NCBI RefSeq assembly: GCF_016862375.1
Contig: NZ_BOMV01000007.1
Span: 372,001 to 436,000 of the forward strand
From: Paractinoplanes rishiriensis
Lineage (GTDB): Bacteria; Actinomycetota; Actinomycetes; Mycobacteriales; Micromonosporaceae
Length of the DNA stretch: 64,000 nt
Direction: 5' to 3'
Shown here: positions 46,241 through 55,688 of the stretch, piece by piece
Layout of the letters: the number at the start of each line of letters is the position of its first letter
Numbering within the stretch: position 1 is the stretch's first letter
Made by a program: the position numbers and the translations under genes
Notes under the pieces: model-generated
Database searches by the model: none
What the model was told of the DNA's origin: nothing
Seen by the model: the letters and a program-made list of their open reading frames with translations, nothing else

Positions 46241-46913
46241 CCGTCCGCCGGATCGCCACGCCCCGGGTCAGCAGGCCGAACACCGCCAACCCGAACACCG
46301 TGACGGTCAGCGAGATCAGCACCTCGATCAGGTAGGGCAGCAGGTCGGCGGACAGTCCACGTTCGTTGATCGCGACCAGACCCTCGGAGACCGCGGCCGG
46401 CAGCGCGGCGGGCACCATCGCGATCAGCCCGCGCCAGCCGCCGAACCGGTAGAAGCCGAGCGCGATGAGCGCACCGGTGACCGCCCAGGCCAGCGACACC
46501 GGGAACACCCGGCCGAACTCGCCGGGCAGGCCGCCGCCGGTCAGCACCGGGTAGTCGGACGCCGCCTCGCCGAGCGCGACGACCACGGTGCTCTCCAGCC
46601 AGTGCCCGAGGGTCACGACCGCGGCGACGCCGGCCGCCACGATCGTGACGAACACCGTCGCACCGGCCGCGAACGCGCGCCGCGTGTAGCCGTTGGTCAC
46701 GAACACCTTGAGGTGCCCCGAGACCAGCATGATGCCGAGCACCAGGGTCCAGTACTTCGCGGCCGAGCCGGCCAGGCCCAGCCAGAAGCTGAACCCGAGA
46801 TCGGTGAAGTTGGTGATGATCGGCACTACGGTCACCTCGACCGTCACGACGATACCGGCGAACACCAGGATCATCGCCCGGTGCAGCCGGAACAGGGCGC
46901 TGCTGACGCTCAT
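46233..46913 (-). CDS. ABC transporter membrane subunit-like protein
   Basis: 226 residues with six hydrophobic helices (AMILVFAGIVVTVEVTVVPI, FWLGLAGSAAKYWTLVLGIM, GATVFVTIVAAGVAAVVTL, SLAWAVTGALIALGFYRFG, GLIAMVPAALPAAVSE, LIEVLISLTVTVFGLAVFGL). It overlaps the ATPase gene by four bases and is the last gene of a GntR-ATPase-membrane operon, the organisation of Bacillus ytr-type exporters. Probably the membrane partner of the ATPase; substrate unknown, but such systems often respond to wall-active antibiotics. Confidence 0.8.
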   Translation of the reverse strand: MSVSSALFRLHRAMILVFAGIVVTVEVTVVPIITNFTDLGFSFWLGLAGSAAKYWTLVLGIMLVSGHLKVFVTNGYTRRAFAAGATVFVTIVAAGVAAVVTLGHWLESTVVVALGEAASDYPVLTGGGLPGEFGRVFPVSLAWAVTGALIALGFYRFGGWRGLIAMVPAALPAAVSEGLVAINERGLSADLLPYLIEVLISLTVTVFGLAVFGLLTRGVAIRRTAG

Positions 46914-47788
46914 CGGGTCGCCTCCAGCGGTTGCGATGACGTGAGATGGACGAAGAGCTCCTGGACGCCGACCGGCCCGAAGGTGAGCCCGGCGGCCTCG
47001 GCCCGGGCCACGTCGGCCGGGTCGGGCCGGCCGTCGAGGGTGGCCTCGCGGATCCCGCCGAGGCTCCGCTCGCTCAGCACGGTGCGGCCGGTCACGAACT
47101 CGCCGACCGCCGCGGCCGGGCCGGTGACCGTGACGCCCCGGCCGCGCAACTGCTCGGTCTCCTCGTGCAGCAGCACCCGGCCGCGGTCCAGGATGACGAC
47201 CCGCTCGAAGAGGTCGGCCACCTCCTCGATGAGGTGGGTGGAGAGGATGAACGTCCGCGGGTGGGCCAGGTAGTCGGCGAGCACCTCGCGATAGAAGGTG
47301 CTCCGGGCCACCGCGTCCATGCCCAGGTAGCTCTCGTCCAGGATGGTCAGTGGCGCGCGGGCGGCCAGGCCGAGCACCACGCCGAGCGCGGATTTCTGGC
47401 CGCGGGACAGCCGCATGACGCGTTCCCGGGGGTCCAGCTGGAACAGGTCGAGCAGCTTGGCCGCGTACTCGCTGTCGAAGGTGGGTCGCAGCCAGCCGGC
47501 CACTTTGCACACCCCCTGGAGGCGGTCGGTCTCGGTCACGTCAAGGGAGTCCCGGATGAAGCAGGTGGACCGCATGACCTCCGGGTTCTCGTACGCCTCG
47601 GCGCCGTTCACCAGCACCCGGCCGGTGCTCGGCCGGCGGTACGACGCGAGCGCGCTGAGCAGGCTGGTCTTGCCCGAGCCGTTGCGCCCGAGCAGGCCGT
47701 AGATCTTGCCGGCCGGCAGGTCGAGGTTCACCTCGGAGACGGCGGTCTTGCGGCCGTACCGGACGCTGACGTCACGCAGTTCGATCAT
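46910..47788 (-). CDS. ABC transporter ATP-binding protein (YtrB-like)
   Basis: 292 residues. Walker A is GLLGRNGSGKTSLLSAL. The signature is LSRGQKSALGVVLGL, with Arg in the second Gly position of LSGGQ. Walker B is APLTILDESYLGMD and the switch His is in LSTHLIEEVADLFERV. The DESYLGMD form and LSRGQKS signature are common in YtrB-type transporters paired with short GntR regulators. It overlaps both neighbours by four bases (GntR upstream, membrane subunit downstream). Confidence 0.9.
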   Translation of the reverse strand: MIELRDVSVRYGRKTAVSEVNLDLPAGKIYGLLGRNGSGKTSLLSALASYRRPSTGRVLVNGAEAYENPEVMRSTCFIRDSLDVTETDRLQGVCKVAGWLRPTFDSEYAAKLLDLFQLDPRERVMRLSRGQKSALGVVLGLAARAPLTILDESYLGMDAVARSTFYREVLADYLAHPRTFILSTHLIEEVADLFERVVILDRGRVLLHEETEQLRGRGVTVTGPAAAVGEFVTGRTVLSERSLGGIREATLDGRPDPADVARAEAAGLTFGPVGVQELFVHLTSSQPLEATR

Positions 47789-48138
47789 CGCCGCTCCCCC
47801 AGGTGCCGCACTATTTCGTCGAGGCCGATCCCGATGCGTCCCGCCTCGGCGAGCATCGGCTCGACCACCTCGGCGAAGAATCGTTCCCGCCGTTCCCGGC
47901 GGAGCTTCTCGCGGGCGTCCGGGCTGACGAACATCCCGATCCCCCGCTTCTTGTAGAGCACGCCTTCCTCGACCAGCTGGGCGAAGCCCTTGGCCGCGGT
48001 GGCCGGGTTGATCCGATAGAAGGCCGCGTACTGATTGGTGGACATGACCTGTTCGTCCTCCTTGAGGGCCCCACTCAGGACGTCGTTCTTGATCCCGTCG
48101 GCGATTTGCAGGTAGATCGGGCTCCGGTCGTCGAACAC
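47785..48138 (-). CDS. GntR-family regulator, YtrA subfamily
   Basis: 117 residues from a GTG with GGGAGG upstream. The winged-helix domain has PIYLQIADGIKNDVLSGALK, then NQYAAFYRINPATAAKGFAQ and LVEEGVLYKKRGIGMFVSPD. A short helical dimerisation tail follows (RRERRERFFAEVVEPMLAEA), with no effector domain, which defines the YtrA subfamily. It heads the ABC operon and very likely represses it by binding the 24-bp palindrome 20 bases upstream of its start. Confidence 0.92.
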   Translation of the reverse strand: MFDDRSPIYLQIADGIKNDVLSGALKEDEQVMSTNQYAAFYRINPATAAKGFAQLVEEGVLYKKRGIGMFVSPDAREKLRRERRERFFAEVVEPMLAEAGRIGIGLDEIVRHLGERR

Positions 48139-48157
48139 CGAGCCTCCCTAGTTCTGC

Positions 48158-48181
48158 GGTTCATTACTCATGTAATGAACC
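48158..48181 (-). promoter_or_regulatory. Perfect 24-bp palindromic operator upstream of the GntR/YtrA operon
   Basis: Half-site GGTTCATTAC and its exact complement GTAATGAACC are separated by four bases (TCAT). It resembles YtrA-type operators, which have GT-rich outer ends and long symmetrical arms. Located 20 bases ahead of the regulator's GTG, in a locally AT-rich stretch that probably also contains the promoter. Confidence 0.85.
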
Positions 48182-48220
48182 ATAGGACCAGGATGCCACC
48201 GCCGGCAAGTCCGAAAGTCG

Positions 48221-48577
48221 TCAGGCCACGAAAGTCTGCGGCAGCACGCCGGTGTCCCAGAGCTCGTCCAGGTGCGCCAGGAAGCCCACCAGGCTGCCCT
48301 CCAGCAACCGCCGCTCGCCCGCCGGCAGGGCCGCGAGCGGGTCGGAGAAGACCAGGCCCTCGGGGTGCCGGGCCCGGGTGCCGACGAACTTGCGGCAGGA
48401 CGAACACCAGACGTAGCTGACCAGGGTGGGCCGGCGGGCGGCCGGCGGCGTGGTCACGTACGCCCGCAGCCGGCGCTCGCCGCACGCGGGACAGTCCCGC
48501 TCGCCCGGAGCCGTGAAAAAGCTCTCACCGGCGGTCAGCGCCGCCACCTCGTCACCGGAGAAACTGGCCCATCCCAT
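48221..48577 (-). CDS. Zinc-ribbon protein of unknown function
   Basis: 118 residues. Two cysteine pairs, CPAC (29 and 32) and CSSC (58 and 61), with a basic segment between them form a zinc ribbon (RDCPACGERRLRAY, SYVWCSSCRKFVGT). A helical C-terminus follows (AGERRLLEGSLVGFLAHLDE). ATG start with no strong ribosome site. It follows the PLP-enzyme gene by 14 bases on the same strand. I do not recognise the family. Confidence 0.65.
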   Translation of the reverse strand: MGWASFSGDEVAALTAGESFFTAPGERDCPACGERRLRAYVTTPPAARRPTLVSYVWCSSCRKFVGTRARHPEGLVFSDPLAALPAGERRLLEGSLVGFLAHLDELWDTGVLPQTFVA

Positions 48578-48591
48578 ACCGGAACGGTAGG

Positions 48592-49722
48592 TCAGGCCCG
48601 GTCCAGTGCCGCCGTCAGGTCGGCCAGCAGGTCGGCCGGGTCCTCGATGCCGCAGGACAGCCGGACGAAACCGGGCGCGGTGTCGTCGCCCCACTGCGCC
48701 CGCCGGTCGGCCGACGTGTGCACCCCGCCGAACGACGTGGCCGCGAACACCAACTCGGCCGCGGCCAGGAACTTCGCCACCCGGTCGGCCGAGGCCAGCT
48801 CGAACGAGACCACCCCGGGAATCCGGCGCATCTGGGCCCGGGCCAGCGAATGTGCCGGATCGGAGGCGAGGCCGGGCCAGCGCACCGCGGTCACGTCCGG
48901 CCGGGCGGCCAGCATCGCCGCCACCGCGGCCGCGTTCCGGCTCTGCCGTTCCAGCCGCAGGTCGAGCGTGGCGATCGAGCGGTGCGCCAGCCAGCAGTCG
49001 AACGGGCCGGGCACCGCGCCGGTCTGCTTGCGCCAGGTCTCGATCCGGCCGGCCAGCGCCTCGTCGGTGGTGGCGGCGTAGCCGAGCAGGACGTCGGAGT
49101 GGCCGGTCAGCGCCTTGGTGCCGGAGGCGACCACCACGTCGGCGCCCAGGGCCAGCGGATTCTGCCCGAGCGGGGTGGCGGTGGTGTTGTCGACCGCGAC
49201 CAGCGCGCCGGCCGCGTGTGCGGCGTCGGACAGGGCCCGGATGTCGCACAGGTCCAGGCCCGGGTTGGCCGGGGTCTCCAGCAGCACCAGCCGGCAGCCG
49301 GCGAAGTCCGGGTAAGGGCCGGCCGTGGGCACCAGGATGCTGTCGATGCCCAGGTCACGCAGGGTGCCCTCGGCGAACGCACGGACCGTGAAGTATCCGT
49401 CCGCGGGCAGCGCCACGGTGTCGCCGGCGCGCAGCACGGCGAGCAGCAGCGCGGTGATCGCCGCCTGGCCGCTCGCGAAGACCAGCGCGGTGCCGCCCTC
49501 GAGCTCGCCGATCGCCGCCTCCAGCCGCCGCCGGGTGGGGTGCGAGGTGCGGGCGTAGTCGTTCTGGCCGGGGCCGTCGGCCGGGTGCAGGTGGAACGGT
49601 GCCGCGAAGACCGGACCGGGCAGGAACGGCTCCCCCACGACGGGTTCCGGCAAACCGGCGTGTACCGCCCTGGTGCCGTCGGACCAGCTGCCGTCGGACC
49701 AGCTGCCGTCGGAACTGGTCAC
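48592..49722 (-). CDS. Cys/Met metabolism PLP-dependent enzyme (cystathionine gamma-lyase/synthase family)
   Basis: 376 residues from a GTG overlapping the gpsA stop by four bases. Family motifs: [78 protein letters not shown], the PLP lysine in [20 protein letters not shown], and [16 protein letters not shown] near the end. Cleaves or forms cystathionine-type bonds; lyase and synthase cannot be separated with certainty here. The first 12 codons contain a 15-base repeat ([12 protein letters not shown]). The coupling to gpsA looks like operon compaction, not shared pathway. Confidence 0.88.
   Translation of the reverse strand: MTSSDGSWSDGSWSDGTRAVHAGLPEPVVGEPFLPGPVFAAPFHLHPADGPGQNDYARTSHPTRRRLEAAIGELEGGTALVFASGQAAITALLLAVLRAGDTVALPADGYFTVRAFAEGTLRDLGIDSILVPTAGPYPDFAGCRLVLLETPANPGLDLCDIRALSDAAHAAGALVAVDNTTATPLGQNPLALGADVVVASGTKALTGHSDVLLGYAATTDEALAGRIETWRKQTGAVPGPFDCWLAHRSIATLDLRLERQSRNAAAVAAMLAARPDVTAVRWPGLASDPAHSLARAQMRRIPGVVSFELASADRVAKFLAAAELVFAATSFGGVHTSADRRAQWGDDTAPGFVRLSCGIEDPADLLADLTAALDRA
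49678..49713. repeat. 15-base tandem repeat at the start of the PLP-enzyme gene
   Basis: Two complete units of GTCGGACCAGCTGCC (49678-49707) and a partial third encode SDGSW repeats at the extreme N-terminus, before the conserved TRAVHAG. In frame and probably a slippage product. Confidence 0.8.
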
Positions 49723-50714
49723 TCCGGCTTCATCTCCCGGCCCATCAGCATCTTGACCGCCACCCGCGGGTCGGCGCCCTCGTGGCAGACCCGCTCCACC
49801 TGCTCGGTGATCGGCATCTCCACCCCGGCGGTGCGGGCCAGGTCGCGGATCGCCAGGCAGCTCTTCACGCCCTCGGCCGTCTGCCGGGCCGCCTTCTGCG
49901 CCTCCTCCAGCGTCTTGCCGCGGCCCAGTTGCTCGCCGAAGGTGCGGTTGCGGGACAGCGGCGACGAGCAGGTCGCCACCAGGTCGCCGAGGCCGGCCAG
50001 GCCCGCGAAGGTGAGCGGGTCGGCGCCCAGCGCCACGCCCAGCCGGGCGGTCTCGGCCAGGCCGCGGGTGATCAGCGAGGCCCGGGTGTTGTCGCCCATG
50101 CCCATCGCCACCGTGATGCCGTATGCGAGGGCGATGACGTTCTTGACCGCGCCGCCCATCTCGCAGCCGGTCACGTCCTCGCTGGTGTACGGCCGCAGGT
50201 AGGGCAGCGCGATGGCCTGCTGCACGGCCCGGCAGCGCCGGACGTCGGTGCCGGCCACCACGGTCGCGGCCGGCTGCTCGGCGGCCAGTTCGGGGGCTAG
50301 GTTGGGTCCGGAGACCACCACCACCCGGTCCGGGTCGACCCGCGCGGTCTCCACGATGACCTGGCTCATCCGCTTGGTGGTGCCCAGCTCGATGCCCTTC
50401 ATGAGGGACACCAGGGTGGCGTCGGCCGGGAAGTGGCCGGCCCACTCGGCCAGGTTGCCGCGCAGCGTCTGGGAGGGCACCGCGATGGCGATCAGGTCGG
50501 CACCGGCCACCGCGGCGGCCAGGTCGCTGGTGGCGCCGATCCCGGCGGGCAGCTTGACCGCGGGCAGTGCCGACTCGTTGACGTGCCGGTCGCGGATCTC
50601 GGCGGCGACCGACTCGCGCCGGGCCCACATGGTGACCTCGCTGCCGGCCTCGGCCAGCACCTTGGCGAAGGCGGTTCCCCACGCACCGGCCCCGAGGACC
50701 GCGGCCCGCTTCAC
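49719..50714 (-). CDS. gpsA: Glycerol-3-phosphate dehydrogenase [NAD(P)+]
   Basis: 331 residues. The Rossmann motif is [19 protein letters not shown]. Downstream are [30 protein letters not shown], the catalytic lysine in [13 protein letters not shown], and [20 protein letters not shown]. Reduces dihydroxyacetone phosphate to sn-glycerol-3-phosphate for phospholipids. GTG start overlaps the plsC stop by four bases, giving plsC-gpsA coupling of two lipid-synthesis steps. Confidence 0.95.
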   Translation of the reverse strand: MKRAAVLGAGAWGTAFAKVLAEAGSEVTMWARRESVAAEIRDRHVNESALPAVKLPAGIGATSDLAAAVAGADLIAIAVPSQTLRGNLAEWAGHFPADATLVSLMKGIELGTTKRMSQVIVETARVDPDRVVVVSGPNLAPELAAEQPAATVVAGTDVRRCRAVQQAIALPYLRPYTSEDVTGCEMGGAVKNVIALAYGITVAMGMGDNTRASLITRGLAETARLGVALGADPLTFAGLAGLGDLVATCSSPLSRNRTFGEQLGRGKTLEEAQKAARQTAEGVKSCLAIRDLARTAGVEMPITEQVERVCHEGADPRVAVKMLMGREMKPE

Positions 50715-51445
50715 TCTGCGTCCTGGTGAGGTGCAACCTGGGCCCGCCGGGCTGGTCGGTCGTACAGCGGCGGCGGCTCCTCGCCGCGCAGCTCAGCCAG
50801 GAGATCACGCACGTCGAGCATGATCGCATCGGTCATCTGCTCGAGCACCTCGCGGGTCGGGGTGGCGCCGGCCCAGGGCGACAGGTCGACCGGTTTGCCG
50901 GAGATCACGGTCACCGGCATCCGCGGCCGGAGCCGGAGCCGGTTGGTGCGCGGGTCGAAGATCTGCTCGGCGCCCCAGTTCGCGAGCGGGATCACCGGCG
51001 CGCCGGTGACCAGGGCGAGCCGGGCCGCGCCGGTCTTGCCGCGCATCGGCCACAGGCCGGGTTCCCGGGTCGTCGTGCCCTCCGGATAGATCACCACGGC
51101 GCCGCCCTCCTGGAGTGCGCCGACCAGGGCGTCGAGCGACTTCACCGCCTCCACACTGCCCCGTTCCACCGGAATCTGCTGGACCTTGCGGAGGAACGGG
51201 CCGAGCACCGGCAACCGCCACAGACTGGCCTTGCCGAGGAACCGGGGCCAGCGCCCGGCACCGTAGATGTAATGGGCCACCACCAGCGGATCGAAGTGGG
51301 ACGCGTGATTGGCGACGATGATCACACCGCCGGTGGCCGGGATGTTGTCGAGGGCCAGCCAGGTGCGCCTGGTCCAGGCGTACAGGACCGGGAGCACCAG
51401 CCCGGCCGCGAGACGCCGCCAGAACCCCAGCCTGCGCACCGCCAC
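50711..51445 (-). CDS. plsC: 1-acyl-sn-glycerol-3-phosphate acyltransferase (PlsC family)
   Basis: About 244 residues from a GTG shortly after AGGAGG; another GTG two codons later is equally possible. The acyltransferase motifs are [11 protein letters not shown] (HX4D), the glycerol-phosphate-binding [28 protein letters not shown] and [16 protein letters not shown]-terminal hydrophobic segment ([13 protein letters not shown]) for membrane association. Adds the second acyl chain to form phosphatidic acid. First gene of the plsC-gpsA unit, divergent from cofC. Confidence 0.9.
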   Translation of the reverse strand: MAVRRLGFWRRLAAGLVLPVLYAWTRRTWLALDNIPATGGVIIVANHASHFDPLVVAHYIYGAGRWPRFLGKASLWRLPVLGPFLRKVQQIPVERGSVEAVKSLDALVGALQEGGAVVIYPEGTTTREPGLWPMRGKTGAARLALVTGAPVIPLANWGAEQIFDPRTNRLRLRPRMPVTVISGKPVDLSPWAGATPTREVLEQMTDAIMLDVRDLLAELRGEEPPPLYDRPARRAQVAPHQDAE

Positions 51446-51569
51446 GGCCCCTCCTGCCCTACCGCGGCGTGTCCCCACCGCGTCCCCATGCCTGAAGACG
51501 AATCATGCCCGCTCCCGGCCGCCGGGACCAGGTAGGGGTGCTGACCGTTACCGCTGGCAGTATGGGCGG

Positions 51570-52211
51570 GTGGTCCGGGAGTGGGTGGCGGTGATCCCCG
51601 TCAAGCGGCTGAGCGCGGCCAAGAGCCGGCTGCGCGGCGCGGTGCCCGCGGCCCGGCACGCCGACCTGGCCCTGGCCATGGTGCGCGACACGGTGGCCGC
51701 GGTGCTCGCCGGCGACGCGGTGGCCGAACTGCTGGTGGTCACCGACGACCCGGCGGCCGGTGACGCGGTGGCCGCGCTGGGCGCCCGGGTGGTGCCCGAC
51801 CCGGGCGGCGACCTGAACGCGGCCCTGCGGCACGGCGCCGACCGGGTGGCCGGACTCACCCGGTGCCGGGTGGTGCTGGCCGGCGACCTGCCGGCGCTGC
51901 GGCCCGGCGAGTTGGACGCCGCGCTGGCCGGGGCCGGCCGGCGCAGCTTCGTCGCGGACGCGAACGGCTCCGGCACGGTGCTGCTCGCGGTCCCGCCCGG
52001 CCGGCCGCTCGACCCGCACTTCGGACTCGGCTCGGCGGTCGCGCACGCCGCCTCCGGTGCGGCCGCGCTCGCCGGGGACTGGCCGGGGTTGCGGCAGGAC
52101 GTGGACACCCCGGACGATCTGTCGGCCGTACTCGATCTCGGTCCGGGCCCGCACACCCGCCAGCTGCTGCGTGATCTGGGACTCACCGGGCGCCGGGTGC
52201 CGGCCGCCTGA
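51570..52211 (+). CDS. cofC: 2-phospho-L-lactate/phosphoenolpyruvate guanylyltransferase (CofC/FbiD)
   Basis: 213 residues from a GTG without a strong ribosome site. Motifs: VAVIPVKRLSAAKSRLRGAV, VAELLVVTDDPAA, VVPDPGGDLNAALRHGADRV, VVLAGDLPALRPGELDAAL, DANGSGTVLLAVPPG and FGLGSAVAHAASGA. In actinobacteria it guanylylates phosphoenolpyruvate in coenzyme F420 synthesis. Adjacent to gpsA/plsC as FbiD (Rv2983) is in mycobacteria; other F420 genes are not in this window. Confidence 0.93.
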   Translation: MVREWVAVIPVKRLSAAKSRLRGAVPAARHADLALAMVRDTVAAVLAGDAVAELLVVTDDPAAGDAVAALGARVVPDPGGDLNAALRHGADRVAGLTRCRVVLAGDLPALRPGELDAALAGAGRRSFVADANGSGTVLLAVPPGRPLDPHFGLGSAVAHAASGAAALAGDWPGLRQDVDTPDDLSAVLDLGPGPHTRQLLRDLGLTGRRVPAA

Positions 52212-52271
52212 AGTACCGCCAGGGCGGCCAACCGAAGCAGGCTCGTGACCCGGAGCCGGTAGCGTGCAGGT

Positions 52272-52469
52272 ATGCAGGGCACGATCGCCACCTTCGACCC
52301 CGGCTCCCGCAGCGGCACGCTGCTCCTCGACGACGGCACTGAGCTGGCCTTCGACGGGCCCGCCTTCGACCGCTCGGGTTTGCGCCTGCTGCGGCTCGGG
52401 CAGCGGGTCGCGGTGGAGACCGGGACCGGTGGCGCGATCACCCGGATAGCCATCCCCGGAATCGGTTAA
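52272..52469 (+). CDS. Cold-shock-domain-like small protein
   Basis: 65 residues: [60 protein letters not shown]. Five short beta strands with a FDP-SG-L-L-DG pattern fit an OB-fold cold-shock-like domain, lacking the classic RNP1 aromatic motif (KGFGFI). Such proteins beside ppk or cofC occur in other actinobacteria. RNA binding is a guess. ATG start with a weak AGGT ahead. Confidence 0.7.
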   Translation: MQGTIATFDPGSRSGTLLLDDGTELAFDGPAFDRSGLRLLRLGQRVAVETGTGGAITRIAIPGIG

Positions 52470-52524
52470 GTTGATCAAGCCGCAGTGCGTTTCACCTTTC
52501 CTCGCGAGCGGCAATGATGGAGCG

Positions 52525-54810
52525 ATGCACACCCCGCCCCGGATCCCCGAAACCCGCCGGCGCGGCCCGAACGGCCGCTTCCTGCCCCGGAGCGGCGAGA
52601 GCAGTACCGCCGACCTGGACCCGACCGAGCAGCTACCGACGGAGCACGTCATGACCGACATGACCGAGACCGACGAGTCGCCCGTCACCGGGCCCGATGA
52701 GATCTTCGAGCCCGATGAGATTTTCGCGGCGGACACCGCGCCCGAGCTCCCCGAGGACCGCTTCCTCAACCGCGAACTCTCCTGGCTCGACTTCAACTCC
52801 CGGGTGCTGGCCCTGGCGCTGGACTCGGACACCCCGCTGCTCGAACGCGCCAAGTTCCTGGCGATCTTCGCGAGCAACCTGGACGAGTTCTACATGGTGC
52901 GGGTGGCCGGGCTGAAACGGCGGCTCAGCGCGGGCCTGCCGATGCGCGGCGGCGACCGGGTGTCGCTGCGCCACCAGCTCGAGATGATCAGCGAACGCAC
53001 CGCCGACCTGGTGACCCGGCACGCCGCGTGCTTCGCCGAGGAGGTCCGGCCCAAGCTGTCGGCCGAGGGGATCGAGCTGGTCAGCTGGGGTGAGCTCGGC
53101 CCGGCCGAACGGGAACGGCTGCGCACCTACTTCCGGGAGCAGGTCTTCCCGGTGCTGACGCCGCTCGCGGTCGACCCGGCGCATCCGTTCCCGTACATCT
53201 CCAGCCGGTCGCTCAACCTCGCGGTGGTGCTGCGCGACCCGGACGGCAGCGGCTCCGAGCTGTTCGCCCGGATCAAGGTGCCGAACAACGTGCCGCGGTT
53301 CGTGACCGTGCAGAACGACAGCCGCGGGGTGCGGTTCCTGCCGGTCGAGGAGCTCATCGCGGTCCACCTCGACCAGTTGTTCTCCGGCATGCAGATCCAG
53401 GAGTGGCACCTGTTCCGGGTGACCCGCAACGCCGAGCTGGAGGTCGACGAGGACCGGGACGAAGACCTGCTGCAGGCCCTCGAACGCGAGCTGGCGCAAC
53501 GCCGGTTCGGCCCGCCGGTGCGGCTCGAGGTGGCCGCGTCGATCAGCGATCACGTGCTCGACCTGCTGGTCCGTGAGCTCGACATGGACAGCCAGGACGT
53601 GCTGCGGGTGCCCGGCCTGCTCGACCTGTCGGCGCTGTGGCAGGTGTTCGGCGAGTGCGACCGGGACGACCTCAAGGACCGCCCGTTCGTGCCGGCCACC
53701 CACCCGCAACTGGCCGACGGCGAGGTGCCGCGCAGCGTGTTCAACCGGCTGCGGGAGAGCGACATCCTGGTGCACCACCCGTACCACTCGTTCTCCACCA
53801 GCGTGCAGCGGTTCATCGAACAGGCCGCGGCCGACCCGAACGTGCTGGCCATCAAGCAGACCCTGTACCGCACCTCGGGCGACTCGCCGATCGTGGACGC
53901 GCTGGTCGACGCGGCCGCCGCCGGCAAGCAGGTGGTGGTGCTGGTCGAGGTCAAGGCGCGGTTCGACGAGGTGGCCAACATCGCCTGGGCCCGCACCCTG
54001 GAGCGGGCCGGCTGCCACGTGGTCTACGGCCTGGTCGGGCTCAAGACCCACTGCAAAACCTCCTTGGTGGTACGCCAGGAGGGCAACCAGATCCGGCGGT
54101 ACTGCCACATCGGCACCGGCAACTACCACCCCAAGACGGCCCGGCTCTACGAGGACTTCGGCATGCTGACCGCCGACCCCGAGGTGGGCGCCGACGTCAC
54201 CGACCTGTTCAACGTCCTGACCGGGTACAGCCGGCAGCGCTCGTACCGCCGCCTGCTGGTGGCCCCGCACGGGGTGCGCTCCGGCCTGGTGGAGCGGATC
54301 GAGCAGCAGGCCGCGATCGCCCGCGAGGGCGGCGTGGCGCTCGTCCAGTTCAAGGTGAACTCGCTGGTCGACGAGGAGACCTGCGACGCGCTGTACCGCG
54401 CCTCGCAGGACGGCGTGAAGGTCGACCTGATCATCCGGGGCATGTGCAGCCTGCGGCCGGGCGTGCCGGGCCTGAGCGACAACATCCGGGTGCGCTCGAT
54501 CGTCGGCCGGTTCCTGGAGCACTCGCGGGTGTTCCGGTTCGGCGCCGGCGACGACGCCGAGTACTGGATCGGTTCGGCCGACCTCATGCACCGCAACCTG
54601 GACCGCCGGGTCGAGGCGCTGGTCCGGGTGACCCTGCCGTCGGCACAGCGCGACCTGCGGCACGTCCTGGAACTGTCGATGAGCGACCAGAGCGAGGGCT
54701 GGGACCTGGCCGGCGACGGCACCTGGCACCGCCGCCCGGAAAACCCGTCCGAGCCGCACCTGCACCTCCAGGAAGCCCTGCTGCGCCGGATCATCGGCAA
54801 GGCGGTCTGA
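52525..54810 (+). CDS. ppk: Polyphosphate kinase 1
   Basis: 761 residues from an ATG four bases after GGAG. The first ~70 residues are a low-complexity acidic extension with a repeated PDEIF segment. The PPK N domain begins [20 protein letters not shown]. The head domain ([15 protein letters not shown]) and C1/C2 domains follow, with the phosphoryl-accepting histidine (about 528) in [20 protein letters not shown] and the phospholipase-D-like second motif ending in [18 protein letters not shown]. Polymerises phosphate from ATP. Overlaps mutT1 by one base (TGATG). Confidence 0.96.
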   Translation: MHTPPRIPETRRRGPNGRFLPRSGESSTADLDPTEQLPTEHVMTDMTETDESPVTGPDEIFEPDEIFAADTAPELPEDRFLNRELSWLDFNSRVLALALDSDTPLLERAKFLAIFASNLDEFYMVRVAGLKRRLSAGLPMRGGDRVSLRHQLEMISERTADLVTRHAACFAEEVRPKLSAEGIELVSWGELGPAERERLRTYFREQVFPVLTPLAVDPAHPFPYISSRSLNLAVVLRDPDGSGSELFARIKVPNNVPRFVTVQNDSRGVRFLPVEELIAVHLDQLFSGMQIQEWHLFRVTRNAELEVDEDRDEDLLQALERELAQRRFGPPVRLEVAASISDHVLDLLVRELDMDSQDVLRVPGLLDLSALWQVFGECDRDDLKDRPFVPATHPQLADGEVPRSVFNRLRESDILVHHPYHSFSTSVQRFIEQAAADPNVLAIKQTLYRTSGDSPIVDALVDAAAAGKQVVVLVEVKARFDEVANIAWARTLERAGCHVVYGLVGLKTHCKTSLVVRQEGNQIRRYCHIGTGNYHPKTARLYEDFGMLTADPEVGADVTDLFNVLTGYSRQRSYRRLLVAPHGVRSGLVERIEQQAAIAREGGVALVQFKVNSLVDEETCDALYRASQDGVKVDLIIRGMCSLRPGVPGLSDNIRVRSIVGRFLEHSRVFRFGAGDDAEYWIGSADLMHRNLDRRVEALVRVTLPSAQRDLRHVLELSMSDQSEGWDLAGDGTWHRRPENPSEPHLHLQEALLRRIIGKAV

Positions 54811-55688
54811 TGACCGATCCGCAACGCGCCGCGGGCGGGGTGCTCTACCGTCCGGCGGGCGACGGCATCGAGATCTGCCTGGTACACCGGCCCCGGTACG
54901 ACGACTGGGCGCTGCCCAAGGGCAAGCTGGACAACGGCGAGCATCCGCTGGCCTGCGCGGTCCGCGAGGTGGCCGAGGAGACCGGCGCCCGCGGCGTCCC
55001 GCAGGTGCGGCTGCCGCGGGTGGACTACACGCTGCCGGACGGCCGGCCCAAGACCGTCGACTACTGGCTGATGCGCACCGCCGGCGAGGGCCCGGTGCAG
55101 GACACCGACGAGGTCGACGCGACGGCCTGGCTGCCGCTCGCCGAGGCGGCCGAGCGGGTCAGCTACGCCGACGAACGCGCGGTGCTCGACCACCTGGCCG
55201 GCCGGCCGCCGGTCACCGCGGTGGTGGCGCTGGTGCGGCACGCGCACGCCGGCGACCGCAAGTCCTGGGTGGGCCCGGACGCGCTGCGCCCGATCGACGA
55301 GGTGGGCCAGGTGCAGGCCGACCGGATCGGCACGGTGCTGTCGACGCTCGAGCCGGCCCGGCTGTACGCGGCCACGCCGTTGCGGTGCAAGCAGACGCTG
55401 GAGCCGCTGGCGCAACGCACGGGTGGCCTGCCGATCGTGCAGGACGCCGCGTTCGCCGAGCCCTCCGACCCGGCGGACGCTCCGGCCAAGGCCAAACTGG
55501 CCGCCCAGCGGCTGCTCGACCTGCGCTCGCCGGACGTGACGGTGATCTGCAGCCAGGGCAAGGTGATGCCGACCCTGGTGGCCACCCTGAAGGACGAGGC
55601 CGACCCGGCCCCCTACAAGGCTCCCAAGGGCACCGGCTGGCTGCTCACCTGGTCCGGGGACCGGCTTTTGGGCGCGTCGCGACTCTGA
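54810..55688 (+). CDS. mutT1: MutT1-like Nudix hydrolase fused to a histidine-phosphatase domain
   Basis: 292 residues. The Nudix box GKLDNGEHPLACAVREVAEETG (G and the REVxEE core present) lies at about 38-60. A second domain starts near 138 with the histidine-phosphatase motif VALVRHAHAGDRKSW and continues LYAATPLRCKQTLEPLA. This two-domain order is that of mycobacterial MutT1 (Rv2985), which acts on 8-oxo-(d)GTP and diadenosine polyphosphates and lies beside ppk. The ATG overlaps the ppk stop by one base. The last 44 bases overlap a convergent membrane-protein gene. Confidence 0.92.
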   Translation: MTDPQRAAGGVLYRPAGDGIEICLVHRPRYDDWALPKGKLDNGEHPLACAVREVAEETGARGVPQVRLPRVDYTLPDGRPKTVDYWLMRTAGEGPVQDTDEVDATAWLPLAEAAERVSYADERAVLDHLAGRPPVTAVVALVRHAHAGDRKSWVGPDALRPIDEVGQVQADRIGTVLSTLEPARLYAATPLRCKQTLEPLAQRTGGLPIVQDAAFAEPSDPADAPAKAKLAAQRLLDLRSPDVTVICSQGKVMPTLVATLKDEADPAPYKAPKGTGWLLTWSGDRLLGASRL

